6,302 nucleotides of DNA from an uncultured Ruminococcus sp. (GCA_946404705.1 CAMJES010000134.1:1-6302); one strand, 5' to 3'. Counted from the stretch's first letter, positions 1 through 6,011 are shown. Program-made: numbers and translations. The notes: a model not told the origin generated them from the letters alone.

Positions 1-595
1 CGCTGCCCATCCAAGTGGATTCCTGCTGACCCGAGATGATATTGTTTTTATATGTATTGCAGATATACTCATAAAGCGCCTTCGCTTCCTTGGTGGCATC
101 GGGATTGGAAAGCTTCGGCTTGCTGTCCGAATTTGCCGATGCTTCCTTGGTGGCAGCAGTAGTTTTTGCGGTGGTTTCTTTTGTTGTGACGGTAGTTTTG
201 GCTGTTGTTTCTTTTGTTGCAACGGTTTTTTTGGCTGTTGTTTCCTTTGTTGTAACGGTTGTTTGGGCTGTTGTTTCTTTTGTTGTGACAGCAGTTGTTG
301 CAGCTGTTGCTTCGGGGGACGCCGCAGTTTCGGCAGCAGCCTGAACGGTAACGGTCACTTCCTCCGCTGTTTCTGATGCTGATACTGTTGTTTCTTCCGT
401 CACAGCAGTCGTTGTTGTTGACGCTTCGGTTTCGGATAAGGATAACGTTGTTTCCTCCGATGTTTCCAATGTTGCGGAAGAAACCGCCGAAGAGGGTTCC
501 GTAACTGTCGGCGAAGCAATTTCCTTGTTGCCGCAGGCAGTTATATTAAGCGCAAGAACCGAAATACAAATAATTGATAATAATCTTTTTTTCAT
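1..595 (-). CDS. Secreted lipoprotein with Thr-rich linker and probable GH26 mannanase domain (3' end missing)
   Basis: Only the first 198 residues are present; the reading frame is open to the window edge. Residues 1-21 form a lipoprotein signal: MKKR, a hydrophobic core, then ITAC with the lipidated Cys at residue 21. Residues about 30-160 are a Thr/Ser/Glu/Ala-rich, low-complexity linker with five 11-residue repeats (residues 101-155). Folded sequence starts near residue 165 with KALYEYICNTYKNNIISGQQ followed by ESTWMGS. From memory, a helix followed by (I)ISGQQ resembles the start of bacterial GH26 beta-mannanase domains, so the likely role is cell-surface hydrolysis of beta-mannan. No catalytic Glu is in the window, so another glycoside hydrolase or a binding protein is possible. 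The ATG at 595-593 follows a GAGGGA site (604-609, 8-nt spacing) that lies inside the end of the SGNH hydrolase gene. Only one base separates that gene's stop from this start, so the two are probably co-transcribed and translationally coupled. Confidence 0.72.
   Translation of the reverse strand, partial: MKKRLLSIICISVLALNITACGNKEIASPTVTEPSSAVSSATLETSEETTLSLSETEASTTTTAVTEETTVSASETAEEVTVTVQAAAETAASPEATAATTAVTTKETTAQTTVTTKETTAKKTVATKETTAKTTVTTKETTAKTTAATKEASANSDSKPKLSNPDATKEAKALYEYICNTYKNNIISGQQESTWMGS
131..295 (-). repeat. Five tandem 33-bp (11-residue) repeats coding a Thr-rich linker
   Basis: The units occupy 263-295, 230-262, 197-229, 164-196 and 131-163. They read approximately TAVTTKETTAQ, TTVTTKETTAK, KTVATKETTAK, TTVTTKETTAK and TTAATKEASAN. 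The core TKETTA is strict in the first four units and decays in the fifth. Synonymous codons differ between units (GTC/GTT, AAA/AAG, ACA/ACC, GCC/GCA), so the array is not a fresh duplication. It forms a flexible spacer between the lipid anchor and the presumed catalytic domain. Confidence 0.85.
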
Positions 596-596
596 T

Positions 597-1223
597 TTAC
601 TTTTCCCTCACATATTCCATAATATCATCGTATATCGCACGATAGCCGTCCTCGTTTATGTGCATACCCTCAATGGTGAACTCCGCTCTAAGCCTGCCCT
701 GTTCGTCTTTGAGATTTCTGTTGATGTCAATGTAACGCTGACCATGCTTTTCGGCAAGCTTTTTTACCTCTGCATTGGCGGCGGTTATCTTCTCGTTTGT
801 GCGTATCTTCAGGCACTCCTTCATTTCCTCGGACGCCGCTTCATAATTTACGGGATAATACGCCATAAGATATATTTTTACATTGGGAACTATTTTTTCT
901 ATCTCAGATATGATCTTATCGTAGTTGCTCATCAGATCGCTTATCGGAATGCTTGACCAGCTCAGATCATTCGTACCTATATTGATAAAAACCTTGGAAG
1001 GCTGCAGATCGGCCGCGCACACATCTATGACTTCAAGAAGCTCATGCGAGAGAAATCCGCCAACTCCGCGGTTGTATATCACGGTGTCGTCCCCATGCTC
1101 TTTAAGCAGCTTGTTTATCGGAAACATCTCCATAAGCGACGAACCCGTAAAAACCGTCTGACCTTTCTTGGCGGTAATATTTTCCTCTCTGTAACGCTCA
1201 ACTTTTATTTCCTTGTCGTTCAT
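597..1223 (-). CDS. SGNH/GDSL-family hydrolase (cytoplasmic esterase-like, 208 aa)
   Basis: This is a complete single-domain SGNH hydrolase. Block I is FTGSSLMEMFP (residues 25-35) with the nucleophile probably Ser29; the usual GDSL Asp is Ser here. Block II is NRGVGG (51-56), with the oxyanion Gly probably G56. Block III is INIGTNDL (80-87) with Asn85. Block V is EGMHINEDGY (185-194) with His188; the acid normally Asp in DxxH is Glu185. The N-terminus is charged with no signal peptide, so the enzyme should act in the cytoplasm. Family members are esterases, lipases or carbohydrate deacetylases, and the exact substrate cannot be read from the sequence. Its position one base before the probable mannanase lipoprotein suggests a carbohydrate O-acetyl esterase acting on imported acetylated oligosaccharides, by analogy with intracellular SGNH mannan deacetylases. 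That is inference. The ATG at 1223-1221 is supported by GGAGG at 1233-1237 (9-nt spacing). It is first in its operon and lies divergent to the LysR pseudogene. Confidence 0.9.
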   Translation of the reverse strand: MNDKEIKVERYREENITAKKGQTVFTGSSLMEMFPINKLLKEHGDDTVIYNRGVGGFLSHELLEVIDVCAADLQPSKVFINIGTNDLSWSSIPISDLMSNYDKIISEIEKIVPNVKIYLMAYYPVNYEAASEEMKECLKIRTNEKITAANAEVKKLAEKHGQRYIDINRNLKDEQGRLRAEFTIEGMHINEDGYRAIYDDIMEYVREK

Positions 1224-1240
1224 TTTTATACACCTCCGTA

Positions 1241-1269
1241 TTGAAAATCTATTGTTTATATAATATAAT
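1241..1269 (+). promoter_or_regulatory. Predicted sigma-A promoter of the LysR-type pseudogene
   Basis: TTGAAA (1241-1246) is followed after exactly 17 bp by a perfect TATAAT (1264-1269), about 48 bp upstream of the regulator's ATG. It starts immediately beyond the ribosome binding site of the divergent SGNH gene, so the two transcription units share this spacer. The stretch has further TATAAT matches (1259-1264, 1273-1278), so the exact -10 is uncertain. Confidence 0.55.
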
Positions 1270-1276
1270 CAATATA

Positions 1277-1305
1277 ATAATACATAACTTGAAAATTATA
1301 TGCAA
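1277..1305 (-). promoter_or_regulatory. Predicted promoter of the SGNH hydrolase-lipoprotein operon
   Basis: On the minus strand, TTGCAT (1305-1300) is followed after 17 bp by TATTAT (1282-1277). That gives 4/6 and 5/6 matches to consensus, about 54 bp upstream of the hydrolase ATG. The spacer contains an ATAA-N8-TTAT dyad (1284-1299), a possible regulator site. Its arms are one base too far apart for a standard T-N11-A LysR box. The region is very AT-rich, so chance matches are likely. Confidence 0.4.
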
Positions 1306-1316
1306 GGGGATATTAT

Positions 1317-2182
1317 ATGGAGCTTTAGCAGATAAAATATTTCCGCATTATTGCCGAAACCGAGAATATTTCAAAGGCGGTCCAACAGCTTTTCATTGCC
1401 CAGCCGTCACTCAGTCAGACATTAAATCGTCTTGAAGACGAGCTTGGCGTTCCTCTTTTTGACAGAAAAGGCAAAAGATAACTCTCAACAAGGCAGGCAG
1501 GATATTTCTGAAATACTGTGATGAAATAACTGCTTCAATTGAAAATGCACATCTTGAACTTGCGGAGCTGAAAGGCTCGGAAACAACGGATGTAAATATC
1601 GAGGTGCGTTCCGCTTCGCTGCTTATCCCAAATATTATCAAGAAAATAAGGGAAAAGGACAAATGCATCATGCCGCATATTTTCCAAAGCAGCTGCAATG
1701 ACAGCGATCTGAAAATATATTCGGATATATCCGAGAAAAGCGGTTTATCAGAGCTTCTTATAAGGGAACCGATGGGTATTGTGATACCCGAAACTCACCC
1801 TCTTGCCGAAAAGTCCGAGATTTTCTGCAAGGATATTGAACAGTATTCATTTATAAGCCTAAGCACCGAATGCAGTCTATATAAAATTATATCACATTTT
1901 TGAGAAAATGCAAATATCGCGCCAAATATCACGACCTATGTCGATTCTCCCACATTAATGCGAGAACTGTTGAAAATGGATCTCGGCGCGGCATTTGTTC
2001 CGAGATATACATGGTCAGATTTTTTCTGCGACGGACTGGTATTCAGATATATTTCCGATATGCCGATGGAGCGTTTTGTGCATCTTTCGGCTGACAACAA
2101 TAAATTTGAATCGGAAGCGGTAAAAAAATGCCGCGATACAATTATAGAGTATTTTAAAGCATACGCTCGGAAACTCCAATAA
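1317..2182 (+). pseudogene. LysR-type transcriptional regulator, disrupted by two stops and a one-base frameshift
   Basis: The ATG at 1317 has an AGGGG ribosome binding site at 1305-1309 (7-nt spacing). The frame gives MEL, TAG (1326-1328), then a clear LysR winged-helix domain: QIKYFRIIAETENISKAV, then IAQPSLSQTLNRLEDELGVP, then LFDRKGK. After 1475 the frame changes: four A bases at 1473-1476, where five would keep the frame and give KGKKITLNKAGRIFLKYC, the usual LysR sequence. The same frame continues through the effector-binding domain (SASLLIPNIIKKIREK, then REPMGIVIPETHPLAEK). It meets TGA at 1901-1903, then resumes with PNITTYVDSPTLMRELL, GAAFVPRYTW and a normal C-terminus. Repaired, the protein would be about 288 residues, close to family length. 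Both stops are explained by single C-to-T changes (CAG to TAG, CGA to TGA). Its divergent position points to control of the SGNH hydrolase operon. Assembly error is a less likely explanation for three separate lesions. Confidence 0.88.
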
Positions 2183-2214
2183 CAACGTGATTTAAGCTAC
2201 GTTGTAAATTTTTT
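2182..2214 (+). terminator. Intrinsic terminator of the LysR-type pseudogene
   Basis: A 7-bp stem (ACAACGT 2182-2188 with ACGTTGT 2199-2205) and a 10-nt loop are followed by AAA and six T (2209-2214). The stem begins at the last base of the pseudogene's TAA. From here to 2312 I see only AT-rich sequence with no gene or site. Confidence 0.65.
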
Positions 2215-2312
2215 CTATGCTATTATGATACCACCATATTTATATTTCGTGAAATATTCAATTTAAATATCTATATAGATTTCAAGCTATAACGCTTTTA
2301 TTTTTCACATAG

Positions 2313-2397
2313 AAAAATCCGAAGTGCATTTTGGAATACGCTGTTTTTAGCGAAGTTTTTTATCGCTTTGACAGCGTTTTCTTAATGCAATTCGGAT
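2313..2397 (-). terminator. Long nested hairpin ending the ABC exporter operon
   Basis: Four successive stems nest in one structure: ATCCGAA/TTCGGAT (2317-2323 with 2391-2397), TGCATT/AATGCA (2325-2330 with 2384-2389), ACGCTGT/ACAGCGT (2338-2344 with 2371-2377) and AGCGA/TCGCT (2349-2353 with 2363-2367). On the minus strand the outer stem is followed by five T (2317-2313). It begins 6 bp beyond the ATPase stop. The U-tract is short and the structure unusually long for a simple terminator, so it may also act as a 3' stabilising structure or be a small inserted inverted-repeat element. Confidence 0.6.
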
Positions 2398-2403
2398 AAA
2401 TCA

Positions 2404-3375
2404 TCAGGAATTATATGCAATTCTGATTATATCATCAATATTTGCTTCTTCAAGGCGGATATCCTTTATTTTCGCCTGCTTGCCGATATCGCTCATAAGC
2501 TCGGCGGCGGTTATTTCGTCCTTGCGGAAGCGGTATGTGGTCTGTGCGCCCTCGGACTTGATTATTTCCGCTTTCGGGTGCGGAATTTCCTGCTCGTTGT
2601 AAAACTCGACAATAAGCTGACGGTACGGCGCAATGCGTTCCGCAATATCGTCAAGAGAACCGTCCTCAACGATAACGCCGTTGTTTATGATGATGATACG
2701 CTTGCAAAGCTCTTGAATGTCACCGAGGTCGTGGGTCGTGAGAATGACCGTTGTCTGACGTTCTGCGTTTATCTCCTTGATAAAGCGGCGAATTGCGTGT
2801 TTAGCGTCAACGTCAAGCCCGATAGTCGGCTCGTCAAGGAAAAGCACATCGGGAGAATGGAGCATTGCCGCCGCAAGGTCGCCTCTCATGCGCTGACCGA
2901 GGGAAAGCTGACGAACGGGCGTATCAATAATACTGCCGATGTTCAATATATCGTCCATCATTTTCATATTGCGGTCAAACGTTTCATCGTCCACGTTATA
3001 TATGCGGCGCAAAAGCTCAAAGCTTTCGCCAAGACGCAGATCCCAGTAAAGCTGTGTGCGCTGACCGAACACAACGCCAAGCTGTTTTACAACGGATTTT
3101 CTGTCCTTTTCGGGAGAAATGCCGTTGATAAGTATCTCGCCCGAGGTCGGTGAAAGAATTCCCGACATCATTTTAACGGTGGTGCTTTTTCCTGCGCCGT
3201 TAGGGCCGATGTAGCCTACAATTTCGCCCTTTTCAATGGAAAAGCTTATGTCGTTAACGGCGGTGACGATCTTTTTCTCCGCCTTGAAAAGTCCCTTAAC
3301 GGCACCTTTCAGTCCTTTTTCTTTTTTTACAGTCTTGAATTGTTTAACAAGATGATTTACTTCTATAACAGGCAT
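2404..3375 (-). CDS. ABC-2 type exporter ATP-binding protein (COG4586-like, 323 aa)
   Basis: This is the complete nucleotide-binding subunit that powers the two permeases encoded upstream. Visible motifs are Walker A GPNGAGKST (57-65), Q-loop Gln105, signature LSLGQR (157-162, with Leu where LSGGQ has Gly), Walker B VLFLDEP (177-183), D-loop GLD (186-188) and the H-loop His215 in TTHD. A basic insert (residues about 12-37, KTVKKEKGLKGAVKGLFKAE) between the first strand and the ATPase core, and a C-terminal extension from about 240, fit the COG4586 group rather than generic NatA-type ATPases. Known relatives work with two PF06182-type permeases, as in the Synechocystis methyl viologen exporter, but the substrate here is unknown. 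The ATG at 3375-3373 has AAGGAGG at 3383-3389 (7-nt spacing). It is third in the operon, 28 bp after the second permease, whereas many relatives carry the ATPase first. Confidence 0.93.
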   Translation of the reverse strand: MPVIEVNHLVKQFKTVKKEKGLKGAVKGLFKAEKKIVTAVNDISFSIEKGEIVGYIGPNGAGKSTTVKMMSGILSPTSGEILINGISPEKDRKSVVKQLGVVFGQRTQLYWDLRLGESFELLRRIYNVDDETFDRNMKMMDDILNIGSIIDTPVRQLSLGQRMRGDLAAAMLHSPDVLFLDEPTIGLDVDAKHAIRRFIKEINAERQTTVILTTHDLGDIQELCKRIIIINNGVIVEDGSLDDIAERIAPYRQLIVEFYNEQEIPHPKAEIIKSEGAQTTYRFRKDEITAAELMSDIGKQAKIKDIRLEEANIDDIIRIAYNS

Positions 3376-3403
3376 ATTATGTCCTCCTTATTTGCTGTAT
3401 TTG

Positions 3404-4219
3404 TCACGAACCTGCGCTTTCATACTGTGTGAAGCCTGCGCGGAATACACGGCAGGAAATCGCAAAAAGCAGGATACCTATTGCCAATGTAATGAACGGC
3501 AGACCATAAGGCAGGGTTATCAATGAATCCTTACCGAGAAACTCCGTTGAAGGGTAAAAGCATACCCAGCTGACGGGCAGTACAAATGTGAAAATTATCT
3601 GCACAACTCTCGGGTACATTGTGAGCGGATACATATTCGTTCGGTTGAAGATCTCCTGCATAAAACCTGAAATATGCATCGGACTTTTGCTCCAAAACGT
3701 GAGCGAACCGAGTATAAGGTATATTCCGCCGCGGAGCAGAGTCGCGCCGATAACTGTGCATATCATACACAAGGTATTGTATAACGTCCAGCGAAAATCC
3801 ACCGCGTAACAGCCGTATATGAAAAGAATGATACCGGGGATAAGGTCGGTTATGCCGAAGATGTTAAGCTCGCCGAGAAGAAACTGGAACAATGTTCCCA
3901 TCGGGCGCAAGCGCAGTCTGTCAAGCTCTCCGTGGATTATCTGATAGCCCATCCACCAAGTTTTGGAGAAGAAAATAACGGACAGTCCGTGGCTCAAAAT
4001 TGATACGCCGTAGAGGAACGCAAGCTGTTTGTAGTCCCAGCCTGCAAGGTCGTTGAACTCCATTACAACGAAGCGTATCGTTGCAAAGGCAACAAGAAAT
4101 TGAATCGGGTTTGATATTAACCAGCCGATGAACGCCGCAGGATATTCGAAGCAGGACTGCACCGACAGCCTTGCCGAAAGCAGCGCTACCGACAGATAAT
4201 GCCGCAGTTTTTTCATCAT
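3404..4219 (-). CDS. ABC-2 type exporter permease, second subunit (PF06182-like, 271 aa)
   Basis: A polytopic membrane protein, probably with six transmembrane segments: about residues 30-52, 66-85, 115-138, 146-172, 203-222 and 236-256. After the second segment comes IIHGELDRLRLRPMGTLFQF (95-114), the charged loop typical of this permease family, where a G-x-[LI]-D-x-x-L-x-R-P pattern contacts the ATPase side. It should pair with the upstream permease as a heterodimer. AGGAGG at 4225-4230 supports a start at ATG 4219 (5-nt spacing) or the adjacent ATG 4216 (8-nt spacing). The frame is open further upstream but has no ribosome binding site there. Only one base separates this start from the preceding permease's stop, indicating translational coupling. 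The transported compound cannot be deduced. Confidence 0.88.
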   Translation of the reverse strand: MMKKLRHYLSVALLSARLSVQSCFEYPAAFIGWLISNPIQFLVAFATIRFVVMEFNDLAGWDYKQLAFLYGVSILSHGLSVIFFSKTWWMGYQIIHGELDRLRLRPMGTLFQFLLGELNIFGITDLIPGIILFIYGCYAVDFRWTLYNTLCMICTVIGATLLRGGIYLILGSLTFWSKSPMHISGFMQEIFNRTNMYPLTMYPRVVQIIFTFVLPVSWVCFYPSTEFLGKDSLITLPYGLPFITLAIGILLFAISCRVFRAGFTQYESAGS

Positions 4220-4220
4220 A

Positions 4221-5012
4221 TCAGCCTCCTTGTACAAGCACACGCTTTTCGATGCGCTTCTGCGCAATGATCACTATGACCGTAAGCGCCGCAAGCCAAA
4301 GTGCCTGAACGGCTAAGGCGCGTATGCTCTCACTTATGCTGTATTTGCCGATGTAAATTCCGAGCGGCGTCTGGAACATATACACAAATGGCAGGCAGTT
4401 CACCGCCGTACGCAGCCACGCAGGAAAAAACCATATAGGTATCATTGCGCCCGAGAGCATATTGACAAAATGGTATTTTACCGAGAAAGCAGGGCCGAGG
4501 TCAATTGCCGTGAACGCTATCATGGCAAACAGCGCGGAGAATGTCCAGTTTATGCCGTAGCCCAAAACAAAGCTCGGGATAAACAGCAGAAAATGCTGTG
4601 CCGAAGCAGGCACGGGAAGACCGAATATCAACAGCGCCACAATAAAAATGGGCAAAGTGCTGCGGAAAAAACATATCGCAAGATTGCCCATATCCTCCGC
4701 AAGATACATTCCGAAAAGGTTCACGGGCTTTATCATATCCGTTGCGATGCTTCCGCTTTTTACTGCGTCGGAAATTCTGTCCTCAACGCCCATATAGTAC
4801 ATCGAACCCATTATAGCGGATATGACGGTGTAGGTTATCATTGAATTGCCCGAAACGCCATGCGCAACTTCCGTACCACCGTATGCAGCCTTCCAGAAAA
4901 AGCCTACCGAAAGCATTATAAGCGCCTGCATTATGGTGTAGGTCAGAACCTCCATTCGGTATGCAAGCATAGTCTGCATACGCAGTTTTGCGATATAAAG
5001 ATACGTTTTCAT
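4221..5012 (-). CDS. ABC-2 type exporter permease, first subunit (PF06182-like, 263 aa)
   Basis: A membrane protein with about six hydrophobic segments (near residues 22-42, 57-74, 115-133, 140-168, 183-200, 232-251). The family loop is RISDAVKSGSIATDMIKPVN (79-98), which matches the G-x-[LI]-x-x-x-[LM]-[IL]-[RK]-P pattern of the partner permease in degenerate form. Start: the frame could begin at 5033, but ATG 5012 has AAGGGGG at 5019-5025 (6-nt spacing), and an upstream start would fall in the terminator U-tract. The gene is first after an attenuator-like leader, so its expression is probably set by read-through of that terminator. Together with the next two genes it makes a complete exporter. 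A drug or toxic-compound efflux role is plausible from family precedent, but lipid or peptide export is not excluded. Confidence 0.88.
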   Translation of the reverse strand: MKTYLYIAKLRMQTMLAYRMEVLTYTIMQALIMLSVGFFWKAAYGGTEVAHGVSGNSMITYTVISAIMGSMYYMGVEDRISDAVKSGSIATDMIKPVNLFGMYLAEDMGNLAICFFRSTLPIFIVALLIFGLPVPASAQHFLLFIPSFVLGYGINWTFSALFAMIAFTAIDLGPAFSVKYHFVNMLSGAMIPIWFFPAWLRTAVNCLPFVYMFQTPLGIYIGKYSISESIRALAVQALWLAALTVIVIIAQKRIEKRVLVQGG

Positions 5013-5033
5013 TAAATTCCCCCTTAAAAACAC

Positions 5034-5062
5034 AAAAAGCCGCCGGAAAAAGCTCCGACGGC
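5034..5062 (-). terminator. Intrinsic terminator (attenuator) in the leader of the ABC exporter operon
   Basis: On the minus-strand RNA, GCCGUCGGA (5062-5054) pairs with UCCGGCGGC (5047-5039), a 9-bp GC-rich stem with one G-U pair and a 6-nt loop. Five U follow directly (5038-5034), then GUG and five more U (5030-5026). It lies between the leader ORF and the permease, with the permease ribosome binding site starting at 5025 directly after the U-tract. Inside an operon leader with a strong upstream promoter, this placement indicates premature termination that must be overcome to express the transporter. Confidence 0.82.
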
Positions 5063-5133
5063 ATTTCGACAGTATTACAAGCGCAAAATCTCAGCGCGTA
5101 ATTTCCCCGAAAGGACAGGCTTCTCTTTTTCCG
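5044..5133 (-). promoter_or_regulatory. Candidate antiterminator pairing in the ABC exporter leader
   Basis: CGGAAAAAG on the minus strand at 5133-5125, spanning codons 13-16 of the leader ORF, is exactly complementary over 9 nt to CTTTTTCCG at 5052-5044. The latter covers most of the terminator loop and the inner part of its 3' arm. The two pairings exclude each other. A ribosome on these codons would free the terminator, while a ribosome stalled earlier would leave the 5133-5125 arm free to block it. The pairing is seen in sequence; its regulatory function is inferred. Confidence 0.5.
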
Positions 5134-5171
5134 TATAAAAATCTGACTGCTGAATTATTTATAAATCTCAT
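5091..5171 (-). CDS. Predicted 26-residue leader peptide upstream of the ABC exporter genes
   Basis: The ATG at 5171-5169 has a perfect AAAGGAGG site (5179-5186) with 7-nt spacing and lies about 30 nt from the predicted transcription start; the stop is TGA at 5093-5091. The peptide starts MRFINNSAV, continues RFLYGKREACPFGE and ends ITR. It is short, basic, has one Cys, and shows no signal peptide or membrane segment, so it is unlikely to be a working protein. Its place between a consensus promoter and an intrinsic terminator fits a regulatory leader peptide whose translation is sensed. I do not recognise the peptide. There is no run of one amino acid as in classic amino acid attenuators, so sensing a ribosome-targeting drug or a nascent-chain arrest is more plausible. 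It could instead be a fortuitous ORF, but the ribosome binding site argues against that. Confidence 0.68.
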   Translation of the reverse strand: MRFINNSAVRFLYGKREACPFGEITR

Positions 5172-5204
5172 TATGAAGCCTCCTTTCAAAAAAATCGTAT
5201 GTGC

Positions 5205-5233
5205 ATTATAACATAGAAATATTTTCTTGTCAA
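5205..5233 (-). promoter_or_regulatory. Consensus sigma-A promoter of the ABC exporter operon
   Basis: On the minus strand, TTGACA (5233-5228), a 17-bp spacer and TATAAT (5210-5205) match consensus at all 12 positions. Transcription should start near 5198, about 185 nt before the first permease start. The upstream DNA is AT-rich and includes a CAATATTG palindrome (5238-5245) and an ATTTA-N5-TAAAT dyad (5260-5274). These could be operators, but I cannot assign a regulator. Confidence 0.85.
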
Positions 5234-5400
5234 TACCCAATATTGTGTGATTAGTGTTAATTTATATTGTAAATAATGTTAACAGGTGTATATTTCGGTA
5301 TCTGTCAAGCGACCGCAGACAGGCTTGCCGCCTTTCAAGTGAGCTTGATAACATAGCTTTTTTATACCAATAAACGTCAAACGTGCATTTTAAGCAAAGA

Positions 5401-5434
5401 AAACCCCCCGAAAACGCTGGTTTCTCGAGGGTTT
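5401..5434 (-). terminator. Strong stem-loop, probable leftward terminator of an unidentified or lost gene
   Basis: AAACCC (minus strand, from 5434) pairs with GGGTTT (to 5401). The stem continues through TCGA/TCG-type pairs with a bulge, and AAAC/GTTT encloses a CAGC loop (5416-5419), about 14 bp in total. On the minus strand it is followed by TCTTTG, a modest U-tract; on the plus strand there is none. No gene is seen to its right, so its original target is unknown. It may also insulate the ABC promoter from upstream transcription. Confidence 0.5.
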
Positions 5435-5590
5435 GGAATAACTGATTGTTATCTCTTTGAGTCTGTCTGTGCAAAATACACAGTTTCTTGTAATATGCCG
5501 AAAAGTGCGATTTATAGGTACTTTGCAGGCATAATAAAGAGATAGACAAAAATCGGATTTCAATGCTTTTCAAACCAATTTTGTAACTTT

Positions 5591-5609
5591 AAAGACCAAA
5601 TAAAGACCA
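5591..5609. repeat. Direct repeat AAAGACCA, two copies at 11-bp period
   Basis: AAAGACCA occurs at 5591-5598 and 5602-5609, separated by AAT, so the copies are one helical turn apart. The spacing is that of paired protein-binding sites. No function is assigned. Confidence 0.6.
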
Positions 5610-6011
5610 GAAATCCACTTGGTACACTCCCATATTATCTGCTCTTTATTTTGAAAGTTCAGAAGTCCTGAATGTATTATAGCCTTCATAATAGTAGCTA
5701 TGGTCGATACCCTTCATAAAGAGTTATCTGTCATTGATATTACCGACCGGAGCTTTTTTCAGGGTAAGCGTCAAACAGCATTTATACATGATATGCTTTG
5801 CCTGAATGTTTTCTTCATACGTAATAAAAATTCAATAACGCCAGCCATAAGGTTGTTGCCCATACGGAACAGAAGTTTTTTATATACTCGAGTCATTATT
5901 GTGCATTGCTCAAAAACGCATATTCTACGTCATTTCAAGCAATCATCCCAATTAATTTAATCACTGATTTTTACTCAATTATTCTTATGATTTTTTACTC
6001 TTTCTCGTATT

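Noticed and set aside
90..344. Plus-strand open frame rich in Val, Ala and Phe
   Set aside because: It is the antisense shadow of the Thr-rich repeat of the lipoprotein, not a membrane protein.
525..956. Plus-strand 143-codon open frame
   Set aside because: It lies antisense inside the clear SGNH hydrolase gene and has no start signal.
1604..1903. Separate short gene made from part of the LysR region
   Set aside because: It continues in the same frame after the TGA and is preceded by LysR DNA-binding sequence, so it is a fragment of one broken gene.
1326..1903. Recoding of TAG and TGA as sense codons in the LysR gene
   Set aside because: A frameshift is also present, and the other genes end normally at TGA or TAA, so decay is the simpler explanation.
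4783..5064. Minus-strand 93-codon frame starting in the attenuator
   Set aside because: Its ATG is at the base of the terminator stem without a ribosome binding site, and it overlaps the permease out of frame.
5262..5573. Minus-strand open frame of 103 codons
   Set aside because: It has no ribosome binding site, runs through the strong stem-loop at 5401-5434, and has no recognisable domain.
5646..5717. Minus-strand 23-codon ORF beginning MKGIDHSYYYEGYN
   Set aside because: It looks protein-like but has no ribosome binding site, and the frame is closed immediately upstream. Too short to support.
5700..5960. Plus-strand open frame of 86 codons
   Set aside because: No ribosome binding site before the ATG, no recognisable family, and AT-rich random-looking composition.
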